A stretch of 64,000 nucleotides of DNA from Desulfurivibrionaceae bacterium (GCA_030145275.1 JAQYVV010000005.1:1-64000), one strand, 5' to 3'; shown: positions 9,564 to 19,400, counted from the stretch's first letter. A program made the numbers and translations. The notes: generated by a model from the letters alone, not told the origin.

Positions 9564-11657
9564 TCACAGATAATTATAAATATCACTGAAATTAAAGACC
9601 AGGATTGGCTTGCCGGTTCCAACTACAGCAGAGCCAGCAAACACCATATTGGCGGCAAGAAATTCTTGCTCAAATCTGGAGACGACAACCTTAACCTTGT
9701 ATTTCATACCATTTACACCGCAGGCCAGGCGACGTTGTTGTTCATCTTCAATAATTATTATGCGCTCTAATGGTTCTTTGCCTGTGTCATTGCCATATAA
9801 AAACTCCCCTAGATTGATAAAATGGAGCATGTCACCACGGTAGTCCATATATATTTCGTTCTTGAATGGCAACAAGGTTATGTTGTCCCCCCTTATAACT
9901 TCAACCAGGGAGCGATATTCGATACCATAGACGTCACCGCCAATTTTCACTAACTGTACATCCCTGGTTTTACTGCCCATATCCAGGGGCAGATAAAGAT
10001 CAATAGTTGTCCCTTCTCCATTCTTGGAAACAAGTTGCAGCCTGCCTCCTCTGGACTCAACAGCAGTGCGCACAACATCCATGCCTACGCCACGCCCGGA
10101 TACACTTGTGGCGACTTCATGGGTTGAAAAACCAGGCGCAAAAATCAATTTCTGCAGATCCTGATCACTGATCTCAGTTCCGGCCTCGATTAATCCTTTT
10201 TTTATCGCTTTAGCGCGTATCTGTTCAGGGTCTATCCCCTTACCGTCGTCTGAAATTGATATTTTTAATAAACCATCATCCCTGGTAGCAAAGATATCCA
10301 TTTTGCCCTGTGGATTTTTATTCACCTCCTTTCTTTGCTCGGGTGTTTCAACGCCGTGATCTACACTGTTACGGACAATATGCACCAGAGGGTCCTGCAA
10401 GGCTTTAACCAGACCGCGCGGGATTTCAATATCTTCACCTGACAGATTCAAGACTATATCTTTGCCAAGTTCGTCTGCTAAACGTGACACCTGGCCCGGC
10501 AGACGCTGAAATATATCACGTAATAACCTGTTGTTGAGGCTGGAGACCTTTGTCTCCAAATCATTTACGGTATTGTCAAGATCACTGTAACTATCTTTTA
10601 GGTGTTCACGATATTCTGATGGCAGCTTAGGGCCTATTTCCTGGACTAGATTTTCAAAGTTATTTCTATTGGCAACCAGTGAACCAACCTGCTGGGCAAC
10701 ATCTTGCAAAATCTTGCCGGAAATCCTGTAAAATTCTTCCTCTGCTGGTTTTTCATTCTCTGCCGGGGACGCAATACCGTCAGATGTGCCTTCATTAGAA
10801 GTTTTGGGACCTTTTTTCCAGATAATCTCAGCGCATTTTTGTAGCCCTTGCACCCAGAAACGATCAAATGCCTGCATAACAACCTCTGGCATGGTGTCGT
10901 ATACGTCGGTTATTACATCCCAGGCAAGAATTTCTTTCTTGTTTGGCAAAAATGAGCTTATTTCCTCAAAACCAGCGAAAATGTCTACAAGATCAAGTTT
11001 ATATAAAGATTCTTTGCCGCCCATGGCCATAGCTTCTAAGGCCTCAAGTTGACTACAGGCAATGGTGGTGAAATCTCTGCCATCTATGGATAATTTTTCT
11101 ATGGTTTTATAGTCAATAGGTATTACCGTTCTCTCTTGCTTTATTTTGATTTTCTCAAGAATTGCTTTTAAGGCATCAACAGCGGGAATAAGGGTGACAG
11201 GTTCAAGCTCAATGGATTTTTTGCTTACTTCACTACTTATTTGCTCGATTAATTTCTGCAAACTTGATAGTGAACTGTCTTTATAGCGGAGCTTATTAAG
11301 ACTGGTCAGCACCTCGTCAAAGGCAGGTTTTTCAAGAAATGCGGAATCCCTGGCATTTACAACAGCATCTCCCATAAGAGAAAGGGCTCCAAGCAGACAT
11401 TCTCCTTCTTCCGGTTCAAGTCCGCTTTTTACTTCCTGTTTGTCTCGAACAAAATCTTCTACCTTATGGATAAAGCTGGAAAGTGGCAGCAGATCTATAA
11501 AACCGCTGGTGCCTTTAAGAGTGTGCAGACATCTGAATATTAAATTCACCCCCTGGGCACTGCATTCTGCCATATTCAACGGTTCTTTGGCATCATCAAG
11601 CAAGGTCAGACTTTCCTGAATGAAATCTTCCAATAATCCTTTATCTGCAATACTCAT
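9564..11657 (-). CDS. CheA-type histidine kinase with Hpt, ATPase and CheW-like domains
   Basis: 697 residues. Hpt domain with H45 in CLHTLKGTSGF, a long middle region, a dimerisation/ATPase core (IVRNSVDHGVE, DDGKGI, GRGVGMDVV) and a C-terminal CheW-like domain. This is the order of chemotaxis-type kinases, but there is no adjacent receptor. It sits between a stand-alone receiver gene and a receiver-kinase gene, so it probably works in a dedicated phosphorelay rather than in flagellar taxis. The hydrogenase next door may be a target or signal source, but nothing in the sequence proves it. Confidence 0.9.
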   Translation of the reverse strand: MSIADKGLLEDFIQESLTLLDDAKEPLNMAECSAQGVNLIFRCLHTLKGTSGFIDLLPLSSFIHKVEDFVRDKQEVKSGLEPEEGECLLGALSLMGDAVVNARDSAFLEKPAFDEVLTSLNKLRYKDSSLSSLQKLIEQISSEVSKKSIELEPVTLIPAVDALKAILEKIKIKQERTVIPIDYKTIEKLSIDGRDFTTIACSQLEALEAMAMGGKESLYKLDLVDIFAGFEEISSFLPNKKEILAWDVITDVYDTMPEVVMQAFDRFWVQGLQKCAEIIWKKGPKTSNEGTSDGIASPAENEKPAEEEFYRISGKILQDVAQQVGSLVANRNNFENLVQEIGPKLPSEYREHLKDSYSDLDNTVNDLETKVSSLNNRLLRDIFQRLPGQVSRLADELGKDIVLNLSGEDIEIPRGLVKALQDPLVHIVRNSVDHGVETPEQRKEVNKNPQGKMDIFATRDDGLLKISISDDGKGIDPEQIRAKAIKKGLIEAGTEISDQDLQKLIFAPGFSTHEVATSVSGRGVGMDVVRTAVESRGGRLQLVSKNGEGTTIDLYLPLDMGSKTRDVQLVKIGGDVYGIEYRSLVEVIRGDNITLLPFKNEIYMDYRGDMLHFINLGEFLYGNDTGKEPLERIIIIEDEQQRRLACGVNGMKYKVKVVVSRFEQEFLAANMVFAGSAVVGTGKPILVFNFSDIYNYL

Positions 11658-11723
11658 TCTAATATCCCATTATGTTTAGCATGGTTTCTATGAACATTGT
11701 CAAAGGCGGTTGAGTCATAATTA

Positions 11724-12152
11724 TCAAAACTCAGCAAGGCGATTCTGCCAATACAGATGCCGTTTATACATGGTGCCCACCGCCTGCTCCAACTCCTCAA
11801 GATCTACCGGCTTGAAAAATATATATGAGGCGCCATAGCGTTGGGCCCGGACCACGTTTTCCAGATTTTTATGGCCGGTTACAACTATGACCTGGCAATT
11901 GGGTCTTTCCTGTCTTAGCTGTCGGATCAGGGCATAGCCATCAACAAAGGGCATGCATATATCGGTGATTAGTACATGGTAAGGATTTTTCAAAAACTCT
12001 TGCAGGCCTCTGACAGGGTCGGAAAATGAAGAAACGTTATGCCCGGTCAAGCCTTCAAGGCTATTGGCCATTGCTGTGGCTATTTCAACTTCATCATCGA
12101 CAACCATTATGTTGAATCCAGTATTTTTTTCTTTGCTCCTTTTTTTAGTCAT
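11724..12152 (-). CDS. Single-domain response regulator
   Basis: 142 residues, one receiver domain with VVDDE, phosphoacceptor Asp64 in LITDICMPFVDG and the conserved Lys in FFKPVDL. No DNA-binding domain. First gene of the minus-strand set; 66 bp separate it from the CheA-like gene. Likely partner of that kinase. Confidence 0.9.
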   Translation of the reverse strand: MTKKRSKEKNTGFNIMVVDDEVEIATAMANSLEGLTGHNVSSFSDPVRGLQEFLKNPYHVLITDICMPFVDGYALIRQLRQERPNCQVIVVTGHKNLENVVRAQRYGASYIFFKPVDLEELEQAVGTMYKRHLYWQNRLAEF

Positions 12153-12830
12153 TTTTACTCCTTGTCAAGCAACTGTGTGTTCTGAGGCCCTTATCAAGGG
12201 GCATAAATGTTTGAAAAAAGCAGTTCCGTTATAATGGAGAAGTCAGTGGGTAATTTGCAATGATTATTCCAATAATCATTTTCATCTTGAAAATAAGTAG
12301 GAGCAGAGCAGGGATTGGTTTTATCGGAGTAATTGTGCAAAACGTCCTGGCAAATAATTCATGATGACAATCCTTGCAATAAATGTTGCTGACGTATGAA
12401 GCAATATGCCCAAAATCAACGTAACTATCGGTTATCTACTGATATTCCCCCTCTTCTCCTCTTGCAACCCAAATACAATTTGTTGCAGGCTTTTCCTTTT
12501 TTGTATTTGATCTGCGGGGGAGATAACTCCGAGCCAGTGGAAATGGCTAGTTATTTGATTCCTCGCCGATCCGGCAGTACTGCTTATTTATGGGTTTAAC
12601 TTTTTGACAGAGTGATTTTACGGCAGCAAATTTAAGTCGAAAGACTGTGTGTAAGTTGGATATTACCCTCGCTGGCATAAAATTAGCATTCTCGCTGAAG
12701 TGAAGAAATAAGATTCAGTTAAATGCGGGCTGTAATTTTAGCATAAGGTGATCAAAGCCGTTAGCTGTTAGCCTGGAAGCTGATAGCACAATTTAACATA
12801 AAATATTAAATCAACAGGGAGTCTGACATT
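12153..12830. other. Divergent intergenic region between receiver gene and chemoreceptor
   Basis: 678 bp. It must hold the promoters of both flanking transcription units. A sigma-54-like site is listed separately. A short open frame (12396-12599) has no ribosome site, no recognisable motif and an unremarkable composition, so I do not call it. None of the A-G elements was seen here. Confidence 0.5.
12673..12688 (+). promoter_or_regulatory. Possible sigma-54 promoter for the chemosensory cluster
   Basis: TGGCATAAAATTAGCA matches the -24/-12 pattern TGGCAC-N5-TTGCA with the key GG and GC pairs at the right distance and two mismatches in the conserved boxes. It lies about 143 bp before the chemoreceptor start. 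Weak evidence by eye only. Confidence 0.28.
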
Positions 12831-15095
12831 ATGAAATCACTGGCAAAACCATCCTCCTCTCGACCATCCTCGCAACAACCGTCTCTAACAACCGTTGTTG
12901 GCAAAAAAGAAAATGAAGATCTTAGCAGAAAGAGAGATACTGCCAAGAGGCAGGCCCAGGCCAAATCCCAGGCGCGAACGTTGGCAAAGCAACAGGCCAA
13001 CGCCGAAAGAATAGCGACAGCCTCGGAGCAGCTTTCGGCCTCAATTGAACAGGCCAACGCCGCTTCGAACCAACTGAAAGATTTAATGGAGTTGTCAGCG
13101 ACTTCAGCGGAAGATGTTCGCCTCAAAGGAGAAAACCTTCTCCACAGCGCTGATGAAGTAAACACCGCCAGCAGAACCAGCAAGGATCTTACGGTTGAAT
13201 ACAATAAGACCATTGATGAAATGAATATAAAATCATCGGACACCCTGAAAGCTATTTCTGACCTAAATACCAGTGTTGGCGCCACCACTGACAAGGTGCT
13301 TGAGTCAGCAAAATTGATTAATCAGCTCAAAGACAAGGCCGAAAACATCAGCGGCATTATCAAGGTGGTCACCAGGATTGCTGACCAGACAAACCTCCTG
13401 GCTCTCAATGCCGCCATTGAGGCAGCCAGGGCCGGAGAACATGGTCGAGGTTTTGCGGTTGTGGCAGATGAGGTAAGAACTCTGGCCGAGGTGTCGGAGA
13501 AATCTGCTGAGGAGATAAAAAATGTCATAAATGAATCATTGGTGCAGGTGGAAAAGGTGGTGGAGTCTGTTTTTGGTTTTGAGCATCTATCCAGGGGTAA
13601 CCTCAAAAAAATGGTGCTCATCACCAGGGCCTGCGAGACCATTAAGGGAAATTCCGGCAATATTGCAGGAATTATAACTGAGGTCGGCAGCAATGTGGAA
13701 TTGGTCCATGCGGCTGCCGAAGACGTGAATGAGCAGGTCAATGTGCTCAGCGCTGCAGTTGAAGAGATTGCCGCCTCCTGTGAGCAGATTACCAAATCAA
13801 CCGGTGAGCAGACAAATGCCTTTGAAGAGGCAAGTGATGCCTCATCAGAACTTGCCAGCATGGCTGATGAACTGCGGACCTCCACAGATATGGAGAAGTC
13901 ATCGGAAGAGGTTGCTGCTGCCGCCGAAGAATTATCGGCAACCGTCGAAGAACTTGACGTTTCAGCAGATGAAATAAACTCAGCCATTACGGAAATAGCC
14001 ACAGGGGCAGCCGAAACAAACAAATCTTTTGAATTAATCCATAGTAAATTTACCTTAGACGGTCTTGAAAAACTTAAAGTTCTGGAGGGAGAGTGGGATG
14101 AAATTGGTAGTATAGGCCAGAGCACCCGAGACCAATTGGAAATGGTCAAGGCCCTTGATCATATCATTTTCATTGAAGAGCTGGAAGATTGCGTCAAGAA
14201 TAATAATAAATTCATGGGACAGCTGGACCCATGCAAATGTGCCTTTGGTCGCTGGTACGCGACCTATCAGCCGGAGGACAGTGAAGAGGAAAAAAGTTAT
14301 AATGACATCAAAGACCCACATGACATGGTGCATTTGGGAGCAGCAGATGTCGTTGCCAACCTCAAGGATGGCAACACCCAGGCTGCTAAAGCAGTCTTGG
14401 AGGAGAAAGTGAAACCCGCAGTTGATCAATTCAAGAAATTATTCAGGGAATTTCACCATGGCATCGAGATGGTGGCCACTGGGATTAAAAACACTACCAA
14501 CTCAAACAATACCATAATCAATGAGGTTAAGGACTTGGACAAGGAGTTTTCCAAGGTCAATAAAATTGTCGAGACCATTAATAATGTTTCTATTCAGACC
14601 AATATGCTGGCCGTTAACGGTCATATTGAGGCGGCCCGGGCCGGTGAATTTGGCCGGGGGTTTTCGGTGGTTGCCGGTGACATCCGCTCCCTTGCCAATG
14701 AGAGCGCTGAAAATGCTGATAAAATCAGGGGCATCCTTGACGACATGAGAGAACAGGTCTCTCTGGTCCGCAATGAATTAGGGGTTATTTCCAGTATGAT
14801 TCAAGGCCAAATAGATAAGGCGGACATCGGTGTGAGCAATCTTACCGGTATTACACAATTTCTTGCCAACGCTGTAACCCTTAGGCAGCAGAATCAGGAC
14901 AAAGTTACAGAGACTATCAGTGAGGTTGAAAAGGCCATAGAGGTAGTTGGGGAAGGCAAGAAAGATGTTGAAAGTCTCGAGGGCAATTCCAAGCAAGCCA
15001 ATCACTCTGCTGATGAACAGATTAAGGGCTTGAAAGAGATAGCACACGCGGCAGAGGATGTAGCTAGTCTGGCAGATGAAATGCAGAATGGCTGA
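12831..15095 (+). CDS. Soluble chemoreceptor with two signalling hairpins and a central zinc-binding (CZB) domain
   Basis: 754 residues without signal peptide or membrane segment. A first MCP signalling tip lies at about 185-235 ([34 protein letters not shown]). A chemoreceptor zinc-binding domain follows at about 440-530, with H444, C470 in CAFGRWY, and H497/H501 in HDMVH. A second, divergent tip is at about 588-640 ([32 protein letters not shown]). CZB domains bind zinc and are linked to sensing of zinc, pH or hypochlorite in known cases. Two tips flanking CZB is unusual and may come from an internal duplication. It heads a cluster with CheW, CheB, CheR and CheA. Confidence 0.88.
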   Translation: MKSLAKPSSSRPSSQQPSLTTVVGKKENEDLSRKRDTAKRQAQAKSQARTLAKQQANAERIATASEQLSASIEQANAASNQLKDLMELSATSAEDVRLKGENLLHSADEVNTASRTSKDLTVEYNKTIDEMNIKSSDTLKAISDLNTSVGATTDKVLESAKLINQLKDKAENISGIIKVVTRIADQTNLLALNAAIEAARAGEHGRGFAVVADEVRTLAEVSEKSAEEIKNVINESLVQVEKVVESVFGFEHLSRGNLKKMVLITRACETIKGNSGNIAGIITEVGSNVELVHAAAEDVNEQVNVLSAAVEEIAASCEQITKSTGEQTNAFEEASDASSELASMADELRTSTDMEKSSEEVAAAAEELSATVEELDVSADEINSAITEIATGAAETNKSFELIHSKFTLDGLEKLKVLEGEWDEIGSIGQSTRDQLEMVKALDHIIFIEELEDCVKNNNKFMGQLDPCKCAFGRWYATYQPEDSEEEKSYNDIKDPHDMVHLGAADVVANLKDGNTQAAKAVLEEKVKPAVDQFKKLFREFHHGIEMVATGIKNTTNSNNTIINEVKDLDKEFSKVNKIVETINNVSIQTNMLAVNGHIEAARAGEFGRGFSVVAGDIRSLANESAENADKIRGILDDMREQVSLVRNELGVISSMIQGQIDKADIGVSNLTGITQFLANAVTLRQQNQDKVTETISEVEKAIEVVGEGKKDVESLEGNSKQANHSADEQIKGLKEIAHAAEDVASLADEMQNG

Positions 15096-15100
15096 TTTAG

Positions 15101-15154
15101 CTAACTATTCGGGCGCACCTTATCTCGGAGTCTAACGCACTCCTGAACAGTTAC
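15101..15154. repeat. Family B element, degenerate short copy B1
   Basis: CTAACTATTCGG at the left and CTGAACAGTTAC at the right match the family B termini. Between them is a degenerate module (15126-15143, CGGAGTCT then AACGCACTCC). It starts 6 bp after the chemoreceptor stop. No target duplication was found. Confidence 0.5.
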
Positions 15155-15197
15155 GCTTTGGAGTTAAGGGTAATTTAAAACTCCATCTGAAGATACG

Positions 15198-15385
15198 ATT
15201 TTAGTGCCTTATAACTGAAATCCTGTCACAAAAAACCAGATAAGCGAAGACTTCGGATAAGCGAAGACTTCGGATAAGCGAAGACTTCGGATAAGGAAGA
15301 CTTCGAGAATTCCCAAAAAAGAACAATGCTCCCAAGATGTTGCAGACAACTGTTAAGGCACTTATTTCCGGTTTATCCGGATTAG
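15198..15385. repeat. Family C element, copy C1, interrupted by a tandem module array
   Basis: The left end TTTAGTGCCTTATAAC and the right end GTTAAGGCACTTATTTCC...CCGGATTAG are inverted relative to each other. The reverse complement matches C2 (58627-58745) almost throughout, except that 67 bp of tandem modules (15239-15305) sit where C2 has none. The right end supplies the AGGAGA ribosome site of the CheW gene. Confidence 0.75.
15239..15305 (-). repeat. Tandem array of four 17-bp modules
   Basis: Units GATAAGCGAAGACTTCG at 15239-15255, 15256-15272 and 15273-15289, then a 16-bp unit at 15290-15305 lacking one base of the CGC step. Head to tail with no spacers. On the minus strand each reads CGAAGTCTTCGCTTATC, the same module found singly elsewhere in the window. 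Confidence 0.9.
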
Positions 15386-15396
15386 GAGATAATAAT

Positions 15397-17004
15397 ATGG
15401 CTACAATTGAAGAACGGGAACAGCATGGAGGCGTCAGGCAAATGGTCCTTTTCCGCCTGGCCCAAGAGCAGTTTGCCCTGGAAATTAATAAGGTAAAAGA
15501 GATAGTCAGGCTGCCGGCTACCACCAAATTGCCAAAGTCACCTGCATATATTGCTGGTATTGCCAATCTCAGGGGGAATGTCCTGCCAATAATTGACACT
15601 CGGCAGCGACTTCAGCTCGATATGGCTGAGCATACCGAAAGTTCCAGGATACTGGTGACGGAGGTCTCAGGTCATTTACTCGGCCTCCAGGTGGATTCCG
15701 TCTTGACCGTAAAAACAGTTGATGCGGATCATTTCAAATCTTCGCCTCCTGTATCCCAGAATATTGATAAGGATTATATTTCCGGGGTTATTCAGGAAGA
15801 CGATGATTCATCCCTTACCTTGATTTTAAATGTTGAGGAAGTGGCCTCAATCAGTATTGAGCAGGGAGAAAAGAAAGAGGCTGTTGCGACTGCTGCAATT
15901 GAACAAAAAGAAACTGAAGAGGACAGCAATAGTGAGGGGGAACAATTTGTTACCTTTGCCATGGGCCGGGAGGATTATGCCTTTGAGGTTGAAACGGTGA
16001 GGGAGATAATGAGGGTGACCACGATCACCGACATTCCCAACGCGCCATCCCATGTAAAGGGCTTGATTACAGTGCGTGATTCCGTGATGCCGGTCTTTGA
16101 TCTGCGCGCCTTGCTTAGCCTGCAGACGGAGATTAGCAGTGAAAACGAAAGAATCCTTATTGTTGAAACCTGCGGTTTTACTCTCGGTTTAATTGTTGAT
16201 CGGGTTAAAGAAGTGAGAAGATTTCCTGCGGAACTTATCCAGATTCCGCCGGACAGTGATGATGTCCAAGAGTTGAAAGGTATTGTCAAGGTAGATAATG
16301 GCAAGAAACTGATCATGATATTAAACCAGGATAAACTTCTTGCCGAAAATGAATCTGCCTCGGTACGGCAGTGGATGGATGATGAGGGAGTAAATTCCAT
16401 GACAGCGGAAAGGAAGCAGGGTGAATTGGGGCAGGGGAACGGAGACGAAGAGGTGCAGCTGGTGACCTTTAATGTTGGCGAAGAGGAGTATGGTATCCAT
16501 ATTACCAAAATTCAAGAGATAAACAGGCTTGATGAAATTACACATCTGCCTAGATCACCCCATTTTGTTGAGGGAGTTACCAATCTTAGGGGAAACGTAA
16601 TTCCCGTTCTAAATGTCAGAAAACTTTTTGGCCTGCCTGAAAAGGAAAATGATGACCGAACCCGGATAATCATCGTTGATATAGGTGGTCGAAAAACAGG
16701 CTTATGTGTCGATCAGGTGGACGAAGTGCTGAGGTTGTCAAAAAGTAATATTGAGCCGCCGCCTGCCATTGTAAGCAGTAGTGAAGCTAATCGCTTTATG
16801 GAAGGTGTTTGCAAGCTGGACAAGGGCAAAAGAATGGTCATTCTGCTTGATGTTGAACAGATACTCGATAAGCAGGAGCTTGAATCCTTCCAGTCTATTG
16901 ATACTCCTGATGATGTTAAAGACTCGGAAGTGGAAATTGTCGGCAAAAAACAGCCTAGCAAAAAGAAAAGGCTGTCCAAGCCTAAAACGGTAGTTGATAA
17001 ATGA
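15397..17004 (+). CDS. Coupling protein with three CheW domains
   Basis: 535 residues from ATG 15397, placed 7 nt after AGGAGA; an upstream in-frame ATG at 15337 lies inside repeat C1 and is unlikely. Three CheW domains in a row begin about residues 10, 185 and 365, each with the IxxV/IxEI...LPxxPxxVxGxxNLRGxxxPVxD pattern (for example SPAYIAGIANLRGNVLPIID and SPHFVEGVTNLRGNVIPVLN), joined by acidic linkers. A multi-CheW protein could tie several receptors or both CheA kinases into one array. Its last four bases overlap cheB (ATGA). Confidence 0.9.
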   Translation: MATIEEREQHGGVRQMVLFRLAQEQFALEINKVKEIVRLPATTKLPKSPAYIAGIANLRGNVLPIIDTRQRLQLDMAEHTESSRILVTEVSGHLLGLQVDSVLTVKTVDADHFKSSPPVSQNIDKDYISGVIQEDDDSSLTLILNVEEVASISIEQGEKKEAVATAAIEQKETEEDSNSEGEQFVTFAMGREDYAFEVETVREIMRVTTITDIPNAPSHVKGLITVRDSVMPVFDLRALLSLQTEISSENERILIVETCGFTLGLIVDRVKEVRRFPAELIQIPPDSDDVQELKGIVKVDNGKKLIMILNQDKLLAENESASVRQWMDDEGVNSMTAERKQGELGQGNGDEEVQLVTFNVGEEEYGIHITKIQEINRLDEITHLPRSPHFVEGVTNLRGNVIPVLNVRKLFGLPEKENDDRTRIIIVDIGGRKTGLCVDQVDEVLRLSKSNIEPPPAIVSSSEANRFMEGVCKLDKGKRMVILLDVEQILDKQELESFQSIDTPDDVKDSEVEIVGKKQPSKKKRLSKPKTVVDK

Positions 17005-18083
17005 TTAAGGTCCTTGTTTGTGATGACTCGGCTCTCATGCGGCGCAGTCTGAAAAAAATAATTGAATCAGACCACCAAATTGAGGTGGTAGCTGCAGCCA
17101 GAGACGGGCTTGATTCAGTTGATAAGGCCAGGAGTCTGCGTCCTGATGTAGTGACAATGGATATTAATATGCCGGGGATGGATGGCATAACCGCCATGCA
17201 GATAATAGTTGATGAAAAAATTGCCCCGGTAATCATGGTTTCATCGTTGACGGAAGAGGGCGCTGAAGCAACATTTGAATCCCTTGCCCTTGGCGCCTTT
17301 GACTATGTCGCCAAGCCCGGCGGTACTGTTTCTGTCAATCTTGATGCCGCAGCAAAGGAGATTATCGCCAAGATAAAGGCCGCCTGCGGTCAAGGAACCT
17401 TAAACAGGCTGCTCAGCCATAAGACAGGGGGGGAACTCAAAAAGAAACCCCCTCCTAAAAAAAGAATTTTTAACAGGGTTAAACCCGCCAGTGATGCTTC
17501 TATACCCGATTTCATGGGGGTGGCAATTGGTATTTCCACTGGCGGCCCTAAAACTATTTTTGAGGTGTTACCGTATATACCCAGTGATTTACCGGCGGCA
17601 ATTTTTCTTACCCAGCATATGCCTGCAGCATTTACCGAGGCCTACGCTGAGCGGATAGACCGGGCTAGTCCTATGAAATGCGTGCATGCCAGGGCCGGAA
17701 TGACTGTAAAGCCAGGGACCATTTATTTGGCCAGGGGTGGTTTCCATATGACCCTCTACCAGAAACCATCAGGAGATGTGGTAATCAGGACCCCCAAAAA
17801 ACCAGAACATACCTTTATGCCTTCGGTGGATATTATGATGTCTTCTGTTTTTAGCATCTTTGGCGCACGGACCATAGGAGTTTTGATGACCGGTATGGGA
17901 GATGACGGGGCTGACCTTATGGTGGAATTGACCGAGTCCGGTTGTCCAACCATTGCCGAGAGTGAAGAGACTGCAATAGTTTATGGGATGCCGCAACAGG
18001 CCATCATGCGTGGCGGCGCCACGAAAATAGCAGCCAGCTGGGATATTGCCGAAGAAATCATAAAAAACGTGGAGGCAGCCTAG
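17001..18083 (+). CDS. cheB: Chemoreceptor methylesterase/deamidase CheB
   Basis: 360 residues. Receiver domain with D54 in VTMDINMPGMDG, then the methylesterase domain with catalytic S179 (GISTGGP), H206 (TQHMPAAF) and D302 (GMGDDGAD). It removes methyl groups from chemoreceptor glutamates, with CheR as its counterpart. ATGA overlap with the CheW gene indicates coupling. The stop TAG contains the first two bases of repeat element F. Confidence 0.95.
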   Translation: MIKVLVCDDSALMRRSLKKIIESDHQIEVVAAARDGLDSVDKARSLRPDVVTMDINMPGMDGITAMQIIVDEKIAPVIMVSSLTEEGAEATFESLALGAFDYVAKPGGTVSVNLDAAAKEIIAKIKAACGQGTLNRLLSHKTGGELKKKPPPKKRIFNRVKPASDASIPDFMGVAIGISTGGPKTIFEVLPYIPSDLPAAIFLTQHMPAAFTEAYAERIDRASPMKCVHARAGMTVKPGTIYLARGGFHMTLYQKPSGDVVIRTPKKPEHTFMPSVDIMMSSVFSIFGARTIGVLMTGMGDDGADLMVELTESGCPTIAESEETAIVYGMPQQAIMRGGATKIAASWDIAEEIIKNVEAA

Positions 18084-18261
18084 GAGGCTGTCAGAGAATA
18101 GCTACCCCACTGCAGGTAAGCGCAGACATCGAAGCCGCAGAAATTGGCCCATTTTCCCGCTAATTTTCGTTCAATAGCGCTGCTATTCAGCGAAAATGAT
18201 CGAAAAACTGGTCTCAATTCTGCGACTTTTCGCTACGGCTTCTATTCTCGGACAGCCTCCT
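18082..18261. repeat. Family F inverted-repeat element
   Basis: 180 bp with 20-bp termini AGGAGGCTGTCAGAGAATAG (18082-18101) and, inverted, 18242-18261; 19 of 20 match. It holds a 17-bp module in reverse orientation (18115-18131) and an inner hairpin around ATAGCGCTGCTAT. It starts inside the cheB stop codon. No target duplication was seen. Confidence 0.75.
18115..18131 (-). repeat. 17-bp module in element F
   Basis: GGTAAGCGCAGACATCG; the minus strand reads CGATGTCTGCGCTTACC, followed by TG as in most other copies. Confidence 0.7.
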
Positions 18262-18296
18262 GGAACGGTTTTGTTGAAAAAGACATAGGTGTTGAT

Positions 18297-19361
18297 GTGG
18301 AAAATTTGCTTAAGCAATTACAGAGTGGCGATGAATCAGAACGGATATATGCAGCCGAGGATCTTGGTGATCTATTAAAAGCTGAGTTCGCTATTCCCCT
18401 GGTCAAACAGCTTGTCGTCGAAAGATCAGATGCTGTTAAAAGCGCCATTGTTGCCGCATTGAAACAGGTCGACATCAGCCTTGCACTGGAAGATATCTTT
18501 GTCCTTTTTGATTCAACCGATGCCTTTCTGCGTAATGCGGCGGTAGTTATCTTTGGCGAAGGTGGTGAGGAGGCTGTAGCCTTTCTTACTTCCAAATTAG
18601 ATCACAGTGACGAAGAAGTCAGGAAACTTGTTCTTGACGCTATGTTTGAAACAGGCAGTCCTGAAACTATTTTTGTTATCAGAGCGGGCCTCTACGATGA
18701 TTCGCCTAATGTGAAGATTACGGCGGTGGAATATCTTGGCAGACTGGCTGATAGTGAAGCAGTACCGGAGATGGTCGAACTTTTTCATAATAATAACGAG
18801 CCGATGCTCAGGGCCGCAATACTAGAGAGTTTGGCAATGGTCGGTGATAATGTTTCCATTAAAGATATCATAGAAGATCTCATCCCAGATGGTGAAATTG
18901 GGGCAATTGACCCCATATTTCTGGCACCGTTAACCGAACTGACTTCGAAAACAGGAACAGTTGAGGATATTGTCGGACTTGCTTCATCTATAAAAGATAT
19001 TGAATTATATGGCCTTGATATTTGTGAAATGGTTACCAAAGGACTGAAGAGATATCCCACTCTTTTGAACGATACCCTGTTGCGGCAGCAGATGGTGGAT
19101 ATAATAAAAACAGTATCCACAGGCGAGGAAGCACGCTATCAAGCCGTTGACTGCCTTCTTTCCGGCCACAAAATGGAAGAAGTGTCTGTCTCTATCCTGC
19201 GGGAGCTTGGGACAATGCTTGTTGATGACCCAGACTCGAATATGGCCTTGCCGGGGGTCCGACTTCTGGCCGCAGCCGGAGAAAATAAAAAGATTAAAGA
19301 AATTATTGCCAATACCAAAGATGATGATCTTCGGGAATTGTGTACGGAAATTATCCCATAA
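18297..19361 (+). CDS. HEAT-repeat protein of the chemosensory cluster
   Basis: About 354 residues from GTG 18297 (AGGTG 6 nt upstream); an upstream ATG in the same frame (18144) lies in repeat F, so I reject it. The body is a run of ~30-residue helical repeats of HEAT/PBS type (for example DAVKSAIVAALKQVDI, DEEVRKLVLDAMFETG, PNVKITAVEYLGRLAD). No catalytic motif. Such proteins act as protein-binding scaffolds. Position between cheB and cheR suggests a role in this sensory system. Confidence 0.75.
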   Translation: MENLLKQLQSGDESERIYAAEDLGDLLKAEFAIPLVKQLVVERSDAVKSAIVAALKQVDISLALEDIFVLFDSTDAFLRNAAVVIFGEGGEEAVAFLTSKLDHSDEEVRKLVLDAMFETGSPETIFVIRAGLYDDSPNVKITAVEYLGRLADSEAVPEMVELFHNNNEPMLRAAILESLAMVGDNVSIKDIIEDLIPDGEIGAIDPIFLAPLTELTSKTGTVEDIVGLASSIKDIELYGLDICEMVTKGLKRYPTLLNDTLLRQQMVDIIKTVSTGEEARYQAVDCLLSGHKMEEVSVSILRELGTMLVDDPDSNMALPGVRLLAAAGENKKIKEIIANTKDDDLRELCTEIIP

Positions 19362-19400
19362 CAGCAATATCATAATGACTATGCCAGGCCAAGTTTCCAT

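Noticed and set aside
12396-12599. 67-codon frame in the divergent region before the chemoreceptor
   Set aside because: No ribosome site, no motif and no plausible composition.
15239-15305. CRISPR-like tandem repeats
   Set aside because: The four units are contiguous with no spacers, and the same unit occurs singly at many sites. No cas genes are visible.
15337-15396. Longer N-terminus for the triple-CheW protein
   Set aside because: It lies in repeat C1; ATG 15397 has AGGAGA at the right distance and starts the conserved part.
18144-18296. Longer N-terminus for the HEAT-repeat protein
   Set aside because: This stretch is repeat F DNA; a GTG with a ribosome site at 18297 starts the conserved part.
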